A stretch of DNA of 13,249 nt from Chloroflexota bacterium (GTDB taxonomy: Bacteria; Chloroflexota; Dehalococcoidia; Lucifugimonadales; VGZR01), in the NCBI GenBank assembly GCA_027625225.1, contig JAQBWG010000024.1, positions 1 through 13,249 on the forward strand. The letters run 5' to 3'. This document shows, one piece after another, positions 5,520-11,532 of the stretch. Every line of letters starts with the position of its first letter. The first letter of the stretch is position 1. The notes under the pieces are model-generated. The model was not told the origin of the DNA. It ran no database searches and saw only the letters and a program-made list of their open reading frames with translations. The translations under genes were made by a program, and so were the position numbers.

Positions 5520-6023
5520 ATGTCGCTCGGAGATGTCTTTTTCCTCATCGTAAGGTGGCTGCACCTCATCTCCGCCGTTGTGTGGATAGGCGGCAGCATC
5601 TTTTTCCTACTGGTAATGCGGCCCACGGCCCGCCGTCATCCCGACGAAGTACGCACGATAGGCAAGACGATGTCTGCCCAGTTCCGTGTGCTGGTGGACA
5701 CATCCATCGTCGTGCTGGTAGCCACGGGTGCGGTCATCGCGTTCGACCGGCTGACCAGCGGTCTTATCGGCCCGGGCTATGTGATTACCCTGGGTATCAA
5801 AGTGACCCTCTCGGTATGGATGTTCGTTCTGGTGCAACAGGAGCGCCGCCGTACCGTGATGCTTGCTGCGTACACACAACCCGGCAGCGAAACCAAAGGG
5901 CTACGCAGAGCCATCGGAACGTTTGTATACGGGTACAACGGCATCACCATCGCGGGAGTCGTTATTTTCCTGCTTTCGGACCTTCTCAGGAACCTTTACG
6001 AGATAACCCTCACGGGGAATTAA
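5520..6023 (+). CDS. CopD-like / DUF2269-type membrane protein
   Basis: A 167-residue integral membrane protein with four likely helices (about residues 6-32, 52-75, 82-103 and 133-157). The first helix carries WLHLISAVVWIGGSIFF, the His-then-Trp-Ile-Gly-Gly pattern seen in CopD-type copper-resistance domains and related small membrane proteins, where the helix-1 histidine may bind copper or heme. A basic segment, QQERRRT, follows helix 3. CopD domains help move copper across the membrane or deliver it to cuproproteins; whether this one does so is inferred. No Shine-Dalgarno site lies at normal spacing before ATG 5520 (AAGGGA is about 19 bases away). It follows the TlpA-like gene by 90 bases on the same strand and may be co-transcribed. 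Confidence 0.75.
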   Translation: MSLGDVFFLIVRWLHLISAVVWIGGSIFFLLVMRPTARRHPDEVRTIGKTMSAQFRVLVDTSIVVLVATGAVIAFDRLTSGLIGPGYVITLGIKVTLSVWMFVLVQQERRRTVMLAAYTQPGSETKGLRRAIGTFVYGYNGITIAGVVIFLLSDLLRNLYEITLTGN

Positions 6024-6052
6024 GCCGTCTAACTCGCCGTTACTCGTCGTGT

Positions 6053-6081
6053 ATGACGTTTCAAGGTAAAATACGTATAAT
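6053..6081 (+). promoter_or_regulatory. Promoter for the Trm112-like gene
   Basis: ATGACG (6053-6058) resembles a -35 box (4 of 6 bases of TTGACA). It is separated by 17 bases from a perfect TATAAT (6076-6081). The start of transcription would be near 6088, giving a leader of about 37 bases to the ATG at 6125. Confidence 0.6.
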
Positions 6082-6124
6082 GTGAGGGTAGTTGGCAGAT
6101 AGTGTTCAGGGGGTTGGAAGCCGG

Positions 6125-6302
6125 ATGAAACGTGACCTTTTAGACTTTCTTGCGTGCCCGATATGCAAGGGCGGCCTCGTACTTGAGGTGACCAAGGAAG
6201 AAAACGATGAAATCGCAGAAGGCACGGTGCGATGCCTGTAAGATTGATTACCCCATCGAAGATGCCATCCCCAACATGCTCCCGCCCGCACTGCGGTCGT
6301 GA
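6125..6302 (+). pseudogene. Trm112-like zinc-ribbon protein, frameshifted
   Basis: A short gene of the Trm112 / UPF0434 type, small zinc-ribbon proteins of about 60 residues that act as partners of methyltransferases. Frame 1 from ATG 6125 reads MKRDLLDFLACPICKGGLVL and continues to a TAA at 6239-6241 after 38 codons. Frame 2 reads RCDACKIDYPIEDAIPNMLP and then PALRS, with its stop at 6300-6302. Together they give both CxxC pairs and the typical YPI.D.IPNML end, so the gene is complete except for the frame change near 6225. The site reads ACGGTGCGATGCC; one more GTGCG unit would restore the frame and give TVRCDAC. The ATG has GGAAG (6116-6120) in front and a good promoter. The stop lies one base before the folK stop (convergent). 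A base-call or assembly error could also explain it. Confidence 0.8.
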
Positions 6303-6303
6303 T

Positions 6304-6810
6304 TTAGACCGTCTTTACCCGACCTACCCAAATCACTCCACCCGTAGAATCCAATTCCTCCAATAGTTGTTTTGCGTTTTTTTTCAGCACGGGATGCTCT
6401 GCGTCCGGTGCGATTTCCGCAAGCGGCACGAGCACGAACGCACGCTCAATCATGCGGGGGTGCGGTATCTTCAGTTCGGGTGTATCGAGGACGAGGTCGT
6501 CGTAGACCAGGATGTCGAGGTCGAGGGTGCGCGGGCCGTTGGGGATGTCGCGTTGGCGGTTGTGCCGGGTTTCGATATCGCGAATACTTGCCAGCAATGC
6601 TTGCGGACTCAGCGTGGTTTCAAAGCGGCAGACGCCGTTGAGGAAGTTCGGCTGGTCGCGGTAGCCGACGGGCGCGGTTTCGTACAGGCTGGAAGCAAGC
6701 AGGTTTTCTCCCAGGCCACTCAGTTCGGACAAGGCTTGTTCGATGTGGGCACGTGGTTCGCCGATGTTGGAGCCGAGGGCGACGAAGACTTCGTGTTTTC
6801 GCTCAGCCAC
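6304..6810 (-). CDS. folK: 2-amino-4-hydroxy-6-hydroxymethyldihydropteridine pyrophosphokinase
   Basis: A 168-residue HPPK, which transfers pyrophosphate from ATP to 6-hydroxymethyl-7,8-dihydropterin in folate synthesis (cytoplasm). Family marks are VALGSNIG (residues 10-17), SSLYETAPVGYRDQPNFLN (40-58), RTLDLDIL with the metal-binding Asp97 and Asp99, and IPHPRMIERAFVLVPLAEIAP (115-135). Length is normal. The start is a GTG (6808-6810) inside the end of folP, overlapping it by eight bases, so translation is probably coupled; no separate Shine-Dalgarno site is seen. Its product is the substrate of FolP, encoded directly upstream. folB and folE are not in this window. Confidence 0.95.
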   Translation of the reverse strand: MAERKHEVFVALGSNIGEPRAHIEQALSELSGLGENLLASSLYETAPVGYRDQPNFLNGVCRFETTLSPQALLASIRDIETRHNRQRDIPNGPRTLDLDILVYDDLVLDTPELKIPHPRMIERAFVLVPLAEIAPDAEHPVLKKNAKQLLEELDSTGGVIWVGRVKTV

Positions 6811-7687
6811 TAGCGGGTGGGTTCCAGCCGCGCACGATGGCGTCGCTCATCCGGGCCACGCGCACCATCTCCTTCACGTCGTGGACGCGAACGATGTCGG
6901 CACCGCCAGCGATAGACAGGGCGACGGCGGCGGCGGTACCTTCGACGCGGTCGTCAGGTGGCAGGTCGAGGACGAGGCCGATGGTGGATTTCCTCGACAT
7001 ACCGATGAGCAAAGGTTTATCCAGAGCCTGGAATTCGGGTAGGCGCCGCAGGATTTCGAGGTTGTGTTGGGCGGTCTTGCCGAAGCCCATACCGGGGTCG
7101 AGGATGATATTTTCGGGTGCCACGCCCGCTGCTACCGCCGAGTTGGCGAGTTCTCCAAGGACACGAATGACTTCGGTGACTACATCGCCGTCGTAGTTGG
7201 TGTGTCCCTGATTGTGCATGAGTACAACGGGAAGAGCCGATTTGGCCACAACGGCGGCCATGTCGGGGTCACGTCGAAATCCCCAGACGTCATTCACCAT
7301 TGTCGCACCGAGTTTCAGGGCTTCCCTGGCAACCTCGGCTTTGTAGGTGTCTATACTGATGGGGGTGTCGAGTTCTCGCTGGAGGGCGTCGACCACGGGG
7401 AGGACACGGTCGAGTTCTTCCTGCGCCGACACGGGCTTGGAGCCGGCATACACGTTGGGCGGCCGGGTGGACTCGCCGCCGACGTCCACGATGTCGGCAC
7501 CTTCTTGCTGAAAGCGCACGCCCTGGCGAACCGCGCCGTCAACATCCATACCCGTGCCGTCGCCGGAGAAGGAGTCGGGGGTGGTATTGATGACGCCCAT
7601 GAGGTATGTCCGGCTGCCCCAGACGAACGGGCGACCGCCGATGAACGTGGTTTTGCTGTTCGAAGTTCCGATTTGTTGCTGATTCAA
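6803..7687 (-). CDS. folP: Dihydropteroate synthase
   Basis: This enzyme joins 6-hydroxymethyl-dihydropterin pyrophosphate and p-aminobenzoate to dihydropteroate, the step after FolK and the target of sulfonamides. With the start used here (TTG 7685-7687) it has 294 residues. All signature segments are present: MGVINTTPDSFS (30-41, Asn34 metal ligand), VDVGGESTRP (68-77), ISIDTYKAEV (110-119), ATMVNDVWG (128-136), ILDPGMGFGK (195-204), GMSRKS (229-234) and VRVHDV (266-271, Arg/His phosphate site). The start is uncertain: the frame is open to a TTG at 7765, but that would leave two bases to the divergent pccB start and adds 26 unconserved residues, so the inner TTG is preferred. No clear Shine-Dalgarno site supports either. 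It forms a two-gene operon with folK. Confidence 0.94.
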   Translation of the reverse strand: MNQQQIGTSNSKTTFIGGRPFVWGSRTYLMGVINTTPDSFSGDGTGMDVDGAVRQGVRFQQEGADIVDVGGESTRPPNVYAGSKPVSAQEELDRVLPVVDALQRELDTPISIDTYKAEVAREALKLGATMVNDVWGFRRDPDMAAVVAKSALPVVLMHNQGHTNYDGDVVTEVIRVLGELANSAVAAGVAPENIILDPGMGFGKTAQHNLEILRRLPEFQALDKPLLIGMSRKSTIGLVLDLPPDDRVEGTAAAVALSIAGGADIVRVHDVKEMVRVARMSDAIVRGWNPPASG

Positions 7688-7709
7688 CGCGTCTTCTTGC
7701 CACCTGATA

Positions 7710-7767
7710 CCATATTTGCTACCTTTTGAAGGTTTATTATTCCACGCCGTCCCAAGCGAGTCCAAGT
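7710..7767. promoter_or_regulatory. Divergent folP / pccB promoter region
   Basis: Leftward (folP): TTGGAC (7765-7760) and AATAAT (7741-7736) with 18 bases between, each close to consensus. Rightward (pccB): TATTAT (7735-7740) as a -10 box, without a clear -35. The two -10 boxes overlap almost completely, so the polymerases would compete. A dyad ACCTT-TTG-AAGGT (7721-7733) sits beside them and could bind a regulator. Confidence 0.4.
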
Positions 7768-9330
7768 ATGGTTATTCGTAAACAAGTTGATAAGAAACAA
7801 GAAGAGCTTGCCAAGCTTCGCGAACAAGCGCAGCAAGGCGGGGGCCCTGACCGCATCGAGGCGCAGCACAAGCGCAACAAAAAGACGGCCAGGGAGCGCA
7901 TCGCCGCGTTCCTCGACGAGGGTACGTTTCAGGAACTCGACCAGTTCGTGCAACACCGTTCCACGGACTTCGGGCTGGACGAGTCCCACTACCCTGGCGA
8001 TTCGGTGGTGACCGGCTACGGAAAGGTCAACGGACGGCAGGTCTTCGTGTACTCACAGGACTTCACGGTTCTGGGCGGCTCTCTTTCGGAGGTCGCGGGC
8101 GAGAAGATTTCCAAGGCGATGGATCTTGCCATTCAGAACGGTACGCCGATGGTGGGGTTGATTGACTCCGGCGGCGCGAGAATCCAGGAAGGCATTGACA
8201 GCCTGACGGGGTACGGCGAGATTTTCCTTCGCAACACAAGGGCCTCGGGGGTTATTCCCCAGATATCCGCAATTATGGGGCCTGCCGCAGGCGGCGCCAC
8301 GTACTCCCCCGCCCTCACCGATTTCGTGTTCATGGTGAGCGGCGTCGGGCAGATGTATATCACCGGGCCGGACGTTATCAAAGCGGTTACGGGCGAAGAG
8401 GTGACCCATGAGGACTTGGGTGGCGCGTTCGCGCATGCCTCGAAGAGCGGCGTTTCGCATTTCACCCATGAGAGCGAAGACGAGTGCTTGAAGGAGATTC
8501 GCCGGTTGCTCAGCTTCCTACCCCAGAACAACATGGAGGAAGCTCCTCATCTGGCCTTTACGGACGAGATAGAGGCGGGCGACTCTGACATCGCGGGTGT
8601 CGTTCCCGACAACCCTAATCAGCCATACAACATGAACGACATCATCAAGCGGGTGGTAGACGAAGGGGATTTCATGGAAATCCAGAAGGACTTCGCCCGC
8701 AACATCCTCATCGGATTCGGACGGATAGCCGGGGCAACCGTCGGCATCGTGGGCAACCAGCCCGACCACATGGCGGGTGTGCTGGACATCAACGCGTCGG
8801 TGAAGGCCGCGCGCTTCGTGCGGTTCTGCGACGCGTTCAACATCCCGGTTGTTACGTTCATAGACGTGCCGGGGTTCATGCCGGGCACGGCGCAAGAGCA
8901 CGGCGGCATCATCCGGCACGGCGCGAAGCTCATCTACGCGTATGCCGAGGCGACGGTGCCGAAAATAAGCGTTCTCACCCGGAAGGCGTACGGCGGCTCG
9001 TACCTGGTTATGAGCAGCAAGAGCCTGCGGGGCGACATCAACTATGCATGGCCTTCGTCCGAGGTAGCGGTTATGGGCGCGGAGGGCGCGGTGAACGTTA
9101 TCCACCGCAACGCCATCCGGGCGTCGGACGAACCGGAGAAACTACGTGCCAAGCTCATCCAGGAGTACCGTGAACGGTTGATGAACCCGTACGTCGCGGC
9201 GTCGCGAGGGATGGTGGACGATGTGATTTTCCCGAGCGAAACTCGACTGAAAGTGGCGAGTGCACTGGATATGCTGCGCAATAAACGGGAGACGCTGCCG
9301 CCGAAGAAGCACGGGAGCATCCCTCTGTGA
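7768..9330 (+). CDS. pccB: Acyl-CoA carboxylase beta subunit / transcarboxylase 12S-type carboxyltransferase
   Basis: A 520-residue carboxyltransferase of the PccB/MmdA/12S family, which moves CO2 between biotin and an acyl-CoA such as propionyl-CoA or acetyl-CoA. The N- and C-terminal crotonase-like halves are both present. Oxyanion-hole elements are SGGARIQEG (from Ser134) and GPAAGG (171-176) in the first half; the second has GFMPGTAQEHGGIIRHGAK and RKAYGGSYLVMSS. The residue after GGSY is Leu413, where propionyl-specific actinobacterial PccB has Asp (Asp422 in S. coelicolor) and acetyl-accepting or 12S/MmdA forms have a hydrophobic residue, so substrate choice is open. The start is ATG 7768; a TTG at 7726 would add 14 residues overlapping the promoter. 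First gene of an operon; the stop overlaps the next start as GTGA. No biotin carboxylase gene is nearby. Confidence 0.93.
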   Translation: MVIRKQVDKKQEELAKLREQAQQGGGPDRIEAQHKRNKKTARERIAAFLDEGTFQELDQFVQHRSTDFGLDESHYPGDSVVTGYGKVNGRQVFVYSQDFTVLGGSLSEVAGEKISKAMDLAIQNGTPMVGLIDSGGARIQEGIDSLTGYGEIFLRNTRASGVIPQISAIMGPAAGGATYSPALTDFVFMVSGVGQMYITGPDVIKAVTGEEVTHEDLGGAFAHASKSGVSHFTHESEDECLKEIRRLLSFLPQNNMEEAPHLAFTDEIEAGDSDIAGVVPDNPNQPYNMNDIIKRVVDEGDFMEIQKDFARNILIGFGRIAGATVGIVGNQPDHMAGVLDINASVKAARFVRFCDAFNIPVVTFIDVPGFMPGTAQEHGGIIRHGAKLIYAYAEATVPKISVLTRKAYGGSYLVMSSKSLRGDINYAWPSSEVAVMGAEGAVNVIHRNAIRASDEPEKLRAKLIQEYRERLMNPYVAASRGMVDDVIFPSETRLKVASALDMLRNKRETLPPKKHGSIPL

Positions 9331-9575
9331 GTCCGGCTACGTCCAAACAACCGAAAGACCCCAAGATGCTGGCAGCACTTGCGGCGCTTGAGGCATACCT
9401 CGCGGACGAAGCCCTCGAACCGGCGGAGGGGCAGCCACTCAATCTGCGGAGCGGATGGAAGCTGGCATCCTGGGCACCTCAACAAGGTGAGGTCGGCGGA
9501 CTACGCAAGACGCTGCCCTTCCAGAGTTCACAGCCCCGCACGTCGCGTCTGAATCCATGGAAGACCGCCGGTTAA
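9327..9575 (+). CDS. Small protein between carboxyltransferase genes, epsilon-subunit-like candidate
   Basis: An 82-residue soluble protein, translationally coupled to pccB by a GTGA overlap. I do not recognise it with certainty. Visible layout: basic start, an Ala/Leu helix KMLAALAALEAYLADEALE (about residues 13-31), then RSGWKLASWAPQQ, and a basic end NPWKTAG. A short helix followed by conserved tryptophans and a final Trp-Lys/Arg-x-x-Gly is reminiscent of the small epsilon subunits (AccE/PccE) of actinobacterial acyl-CoA carboxylases, which bridge the biotin and carboxyltransferase components. There is no membrane helix, which argues against a sodium-pump gamma subunit (OadG). The position between the two carboxyltransferase genes supports an accessory role in that complex. 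Similarity to the epsilon family is by eye only. Confidence 0.75.
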   Translation: MSPATSKQPKDPKMLAALAALEAYLADEALEPAEGQPLNLRSGWKLASWAPQQGEVGGLRKTLPFQSSQPRTSRLNPWKTAG

Positions 9576-9611
9576 TGCGGTCCAGTTACTTCCACAACAC
9601 TGGCACACGAT

Positions 9612-11471
9612 ATGGCCGATAATCCTGTAAAAATCAGCGATACGACGTTTCGCGACGCCCACCAAAGCCTTATCGCTACACGCCTGCGTATCGAGGATAT
9701 GGAACCCATCGCGGCTGAGATGGACTCGATGGGTTTCTATTCCATGGAGGTTTGGGGCGGCGCGACGTTCGATGTGACGACACGCTTTTTGGGCGAAGAC
9801 CCATGGGAGCGCCTGCGAACGTTCAGGAAGCTCATCCCCAACACTAAGCTCTCGATGCTATTACGCGGGCAGTCGCTGGTGGGATACCGCGCGTATGCCG
9901 ACGATGTGGTGCACGCGTTCGTCCAGCACTCGGCGGAGACGGGTATCGACATTTTCCGGGTGTTCGACGCGCTGAACGATGTGTGGAATCTGGAGACTGC
10001 CGCAGCGGAGGTGGTGAAGTCGGGCAAGCATCTCCAGATGGCCATCTGCTATTCGGTGACGGAAAGCGGACGGCTGGGCGGTGACATTTTCAACCTCGAT
10101 TACTTCCTAGGCAAGGCGCGCCAGTTCGTGGAACTGGGTGCTGACAGCATCGCCATCAAGGACATGGCCGGATTGCTCGCACCGTATGATGCGTTCGAGC
10201 TAGTGACGGCGCTAAAGGCGGAGCTGAAGGTGCCGCTGCAACTTCATACGCACTACACGAGCGGTATGGCATCCATGACGGCGCTGAAGGCTATCGAGGC
10301 AGGCGTAGACATCGTGGATGCGTGCCTGTCACCGCTGGCCCTGCGAACGTCGCAGCCGGCGGTGGAGCCACTAGTGGTGACGCTGCGTGACACGGAACGC
10401 GACAGCGGGCTGGACTTCGATAAGCTGGTGAAGATGAGCGACTACCTGGAGACGGCGTTGCCGCGGTATAAGTCGTTCATGGAAAGCCCGCGGGCGGCGG
10501 TGATAGACCCGCGTGTACTGAAGCATCAGATACCGGGCGGGATGACGAGCAACCTCGTGTCGCAACTCCGCGAGGCGGACGCACTCGACCGGCTGGACGA
10601 TGTACTGTCCGAGATTCCCAAAACACGCAAGGACCTGGGCTACCCGCCACTGGTGACTCCGACCAGTCAGATGGTGGGGTCGCAGTCGGTGAGCAACGTG
10701 CTGTTCGGCCGGTACAAGATGGTGTCCGGTCAGGTGAAGGACTATGTGTACGGGCTGTATGGCAGGCCACCCGCGCCGATTGAGAGCGAAGTGATGCAGA
10801 CGGCGCTGAAGGACTACGAGAAGGGGCAGACGCCCATCTCAGAAAAACCGTCGGCGACGCTGGAGCCTGAGATGGACAGGGCAAGAGATGCGGTCAAAGA
10901 CATTTCGAGCGATACCGGCGATGTGCTTATCTATGCGCTATATCCGACCACTGGATTGAAATTCCTGCACATCAAACATGGTCAGGAAGAAATGCCGGAG
11001 GATATGAAGAACGTGGGGCGTGTTACGCCGACCACACCAGCGCCGCAAAAACAAGCAGCCGTACAAGAAACGCCCGCCGCCAGTGAGTTCGCGCGGACGT
11101 TCAACGTGTTCGTGGACGGCGAGCGGTTCGAGGTTGTTGTTGACCCGGTGGGCGGCGAAGAACGACCGCAAGCGCCGCAGGGGGGCAAACCCGCCAAACA
11201 GTCCGAAAAGCCCAAGCAGAAGGTCAAGACGAGCCACCCGGACGCAGGGCCGGATGACGTTGTGATGCCCGCTCCGATGCCGGGGCTATTGCTGCGCTAT
11301 CTTGTCGAAGAGGGCGCGGCCGTCAATACCGGCGATTCGCTGGTGGTGATGGAGGCCATGAAGATGGAGAATACCCTGCCTGCCACCGCGTCGGGCACCG
11401 TGAAGAAGCTAACGCTTGTGGCAGGTGCGTCGGTCAAAAAAGGCGACGTACTCGCCATAATCACACCCTGA
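9612..11471 (+). CDS. oadA: Pyruvate/oxaloacetate carboxyltransferase fused to biotinyl domain (PycB/OadA type)
   Basis: A 619-residue protein combining the pyruvate carboxyltransferase domain (transcarboxylase 5S, OadA, PycB family) with a biotin carrier domain. DTTFRDAHQS (residues 10-19) opens the TIM barrel. Lys183 in AIKDMAGLL is the carbamylated metal-ligand lysine position, and His212/His214 (LHTHYTSGM) complete the metal site. SPLALRTSQPAVEPL is the substrate threonine region, and the conserved carboxylase domain runs to about residue 465. A Pro/Ala/Gln linker, a small beta module (about 493-515) and a second basic linker lead to the biotinyl domain (about 550-619), with Lys584 in EAMKMEN. 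It exchanges CO2 between biotin and pyruvate/oxaloacetate. No biotin carboxylase, OadB or OadG lies nearby, so pyruvate carboxylase, decarboxylase or transcarboxylase remain possible. The ATG lacks a Shine-Dalgarno site and lies 36 bases after the previous stop. Confidence 0.92.
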   Translation: MADNPVKISDTTFRDAHQSLIATRLRIEDMEPIAAEMDSMGFYSMEVWGGATFDVTTRFLGEDPWERLRTFRKLIPNTKLSMLLRGQSLVGYRAYADDVVHAFVQHSAETGIDIFRVFDALNDVWNLETAAAEVVKSGKHLQMAICYSVTESGRLGGDIFNLDYFLGKARQFVELGADSIAIKDMAGLLAPYDAFELVTALKAELKVPLQLHTHYTSGMASMTALKAIEAGVDIVDACLSPLALRTSQPAVEPLVVTLRDTERDSGLDFDKLVKMSDYLETALPRYKSFMESPRAAVIDPRVLKHQIPGGMTSNLVSQLREADALDRLDDVLSEIPKTRKDLGYPPLVTPTSQMVGSQSVSNVLFGRYKMVSGQVKDYVYGLYGRPPAPIESEVMQTALKDYEKGQTPISEKPSATLEPEMDRARDAVKDISSDTGDVLIYALYPTTGLKFLHIKHGQEEMPEDMKNVGRVTPTTPAPQKQAAVQETPAASEFARTFNVFVDGERFEVVVDPVGGEERPQAPQGGKPAKQSEKPKQKVKTSHPDAGPDDVVMPAPMPGLLLRYLVEEGAAVNTGDSLVVMEAMKMENTLPATASGTVKKLTLVAGASVKKGDVLAIITP

Positions 11472-11482
11472 GCAAAATCGGC

Positions 11483-11499
11483 CGGCTGTTTGGCAGCCG
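11483..11499. other. Small hairpin between oadA and icd
   Basis: CGGCTG (11483-11488) and CAGCCG (11494-11499) form a 6-bp GC-rich stem with a 5-nt loop in the 61-base gap. No T-run follows, so it is not a standard terminator. It could modulate expression or stability of the downstream part of the operon. Confidence 0.4.
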
Positions 11500-11532
11500 T
11501 CCAAATCGAGGAAAAATCGAAAGGAGCCCACG

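Noticed and set aside
5430..6130. Replication origin at the skew switch
   Set aside because: Only one DnaA-box-like sequence (TGTGGATAG at 5581-5589, inside a gene) was seen, with no AT-rich unwinding region and no dnaA, dnaN or gidA gene nearby. The skew change is reported but not called an origin.
6215..6245. Programmed frameshift in the Trm112-like gene
   Set aside because: There is no slippery heptamer or stimulatory structure at the junction. Loss of a GTGCG unit or a sequence error explains it more simply.
6367..6813. Plus-strand ORF of 148 codons opposite folK
   Set aside because: It is a shadow of folK, whose HPPK motifs and folP overlap are unambiguous.
7064..7729. Plus-strand ORF of 221 codons opposite folP
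   Set aside because: It is the complement of a gene with every dihydropteroate synthase motif and has no recognisable features or ribosome site.
7726..7767. Earlier TTG start for pccB at 7726
   Set aside because: It would add 14 residues without family similarity and run through the -10 boxes. The ATG at 7768 gives the usual N-terminus.
9327..11471. Sodium-pumping oxaloacetate or methylmalonyl-CoA decarboxylase
   Set aside because: No multi-helix beta subunit (OadB/MmdB) is present and the small protein lacks the membrane helix of a gamma subunit. It cannot be excluded that they lie elsewhere.
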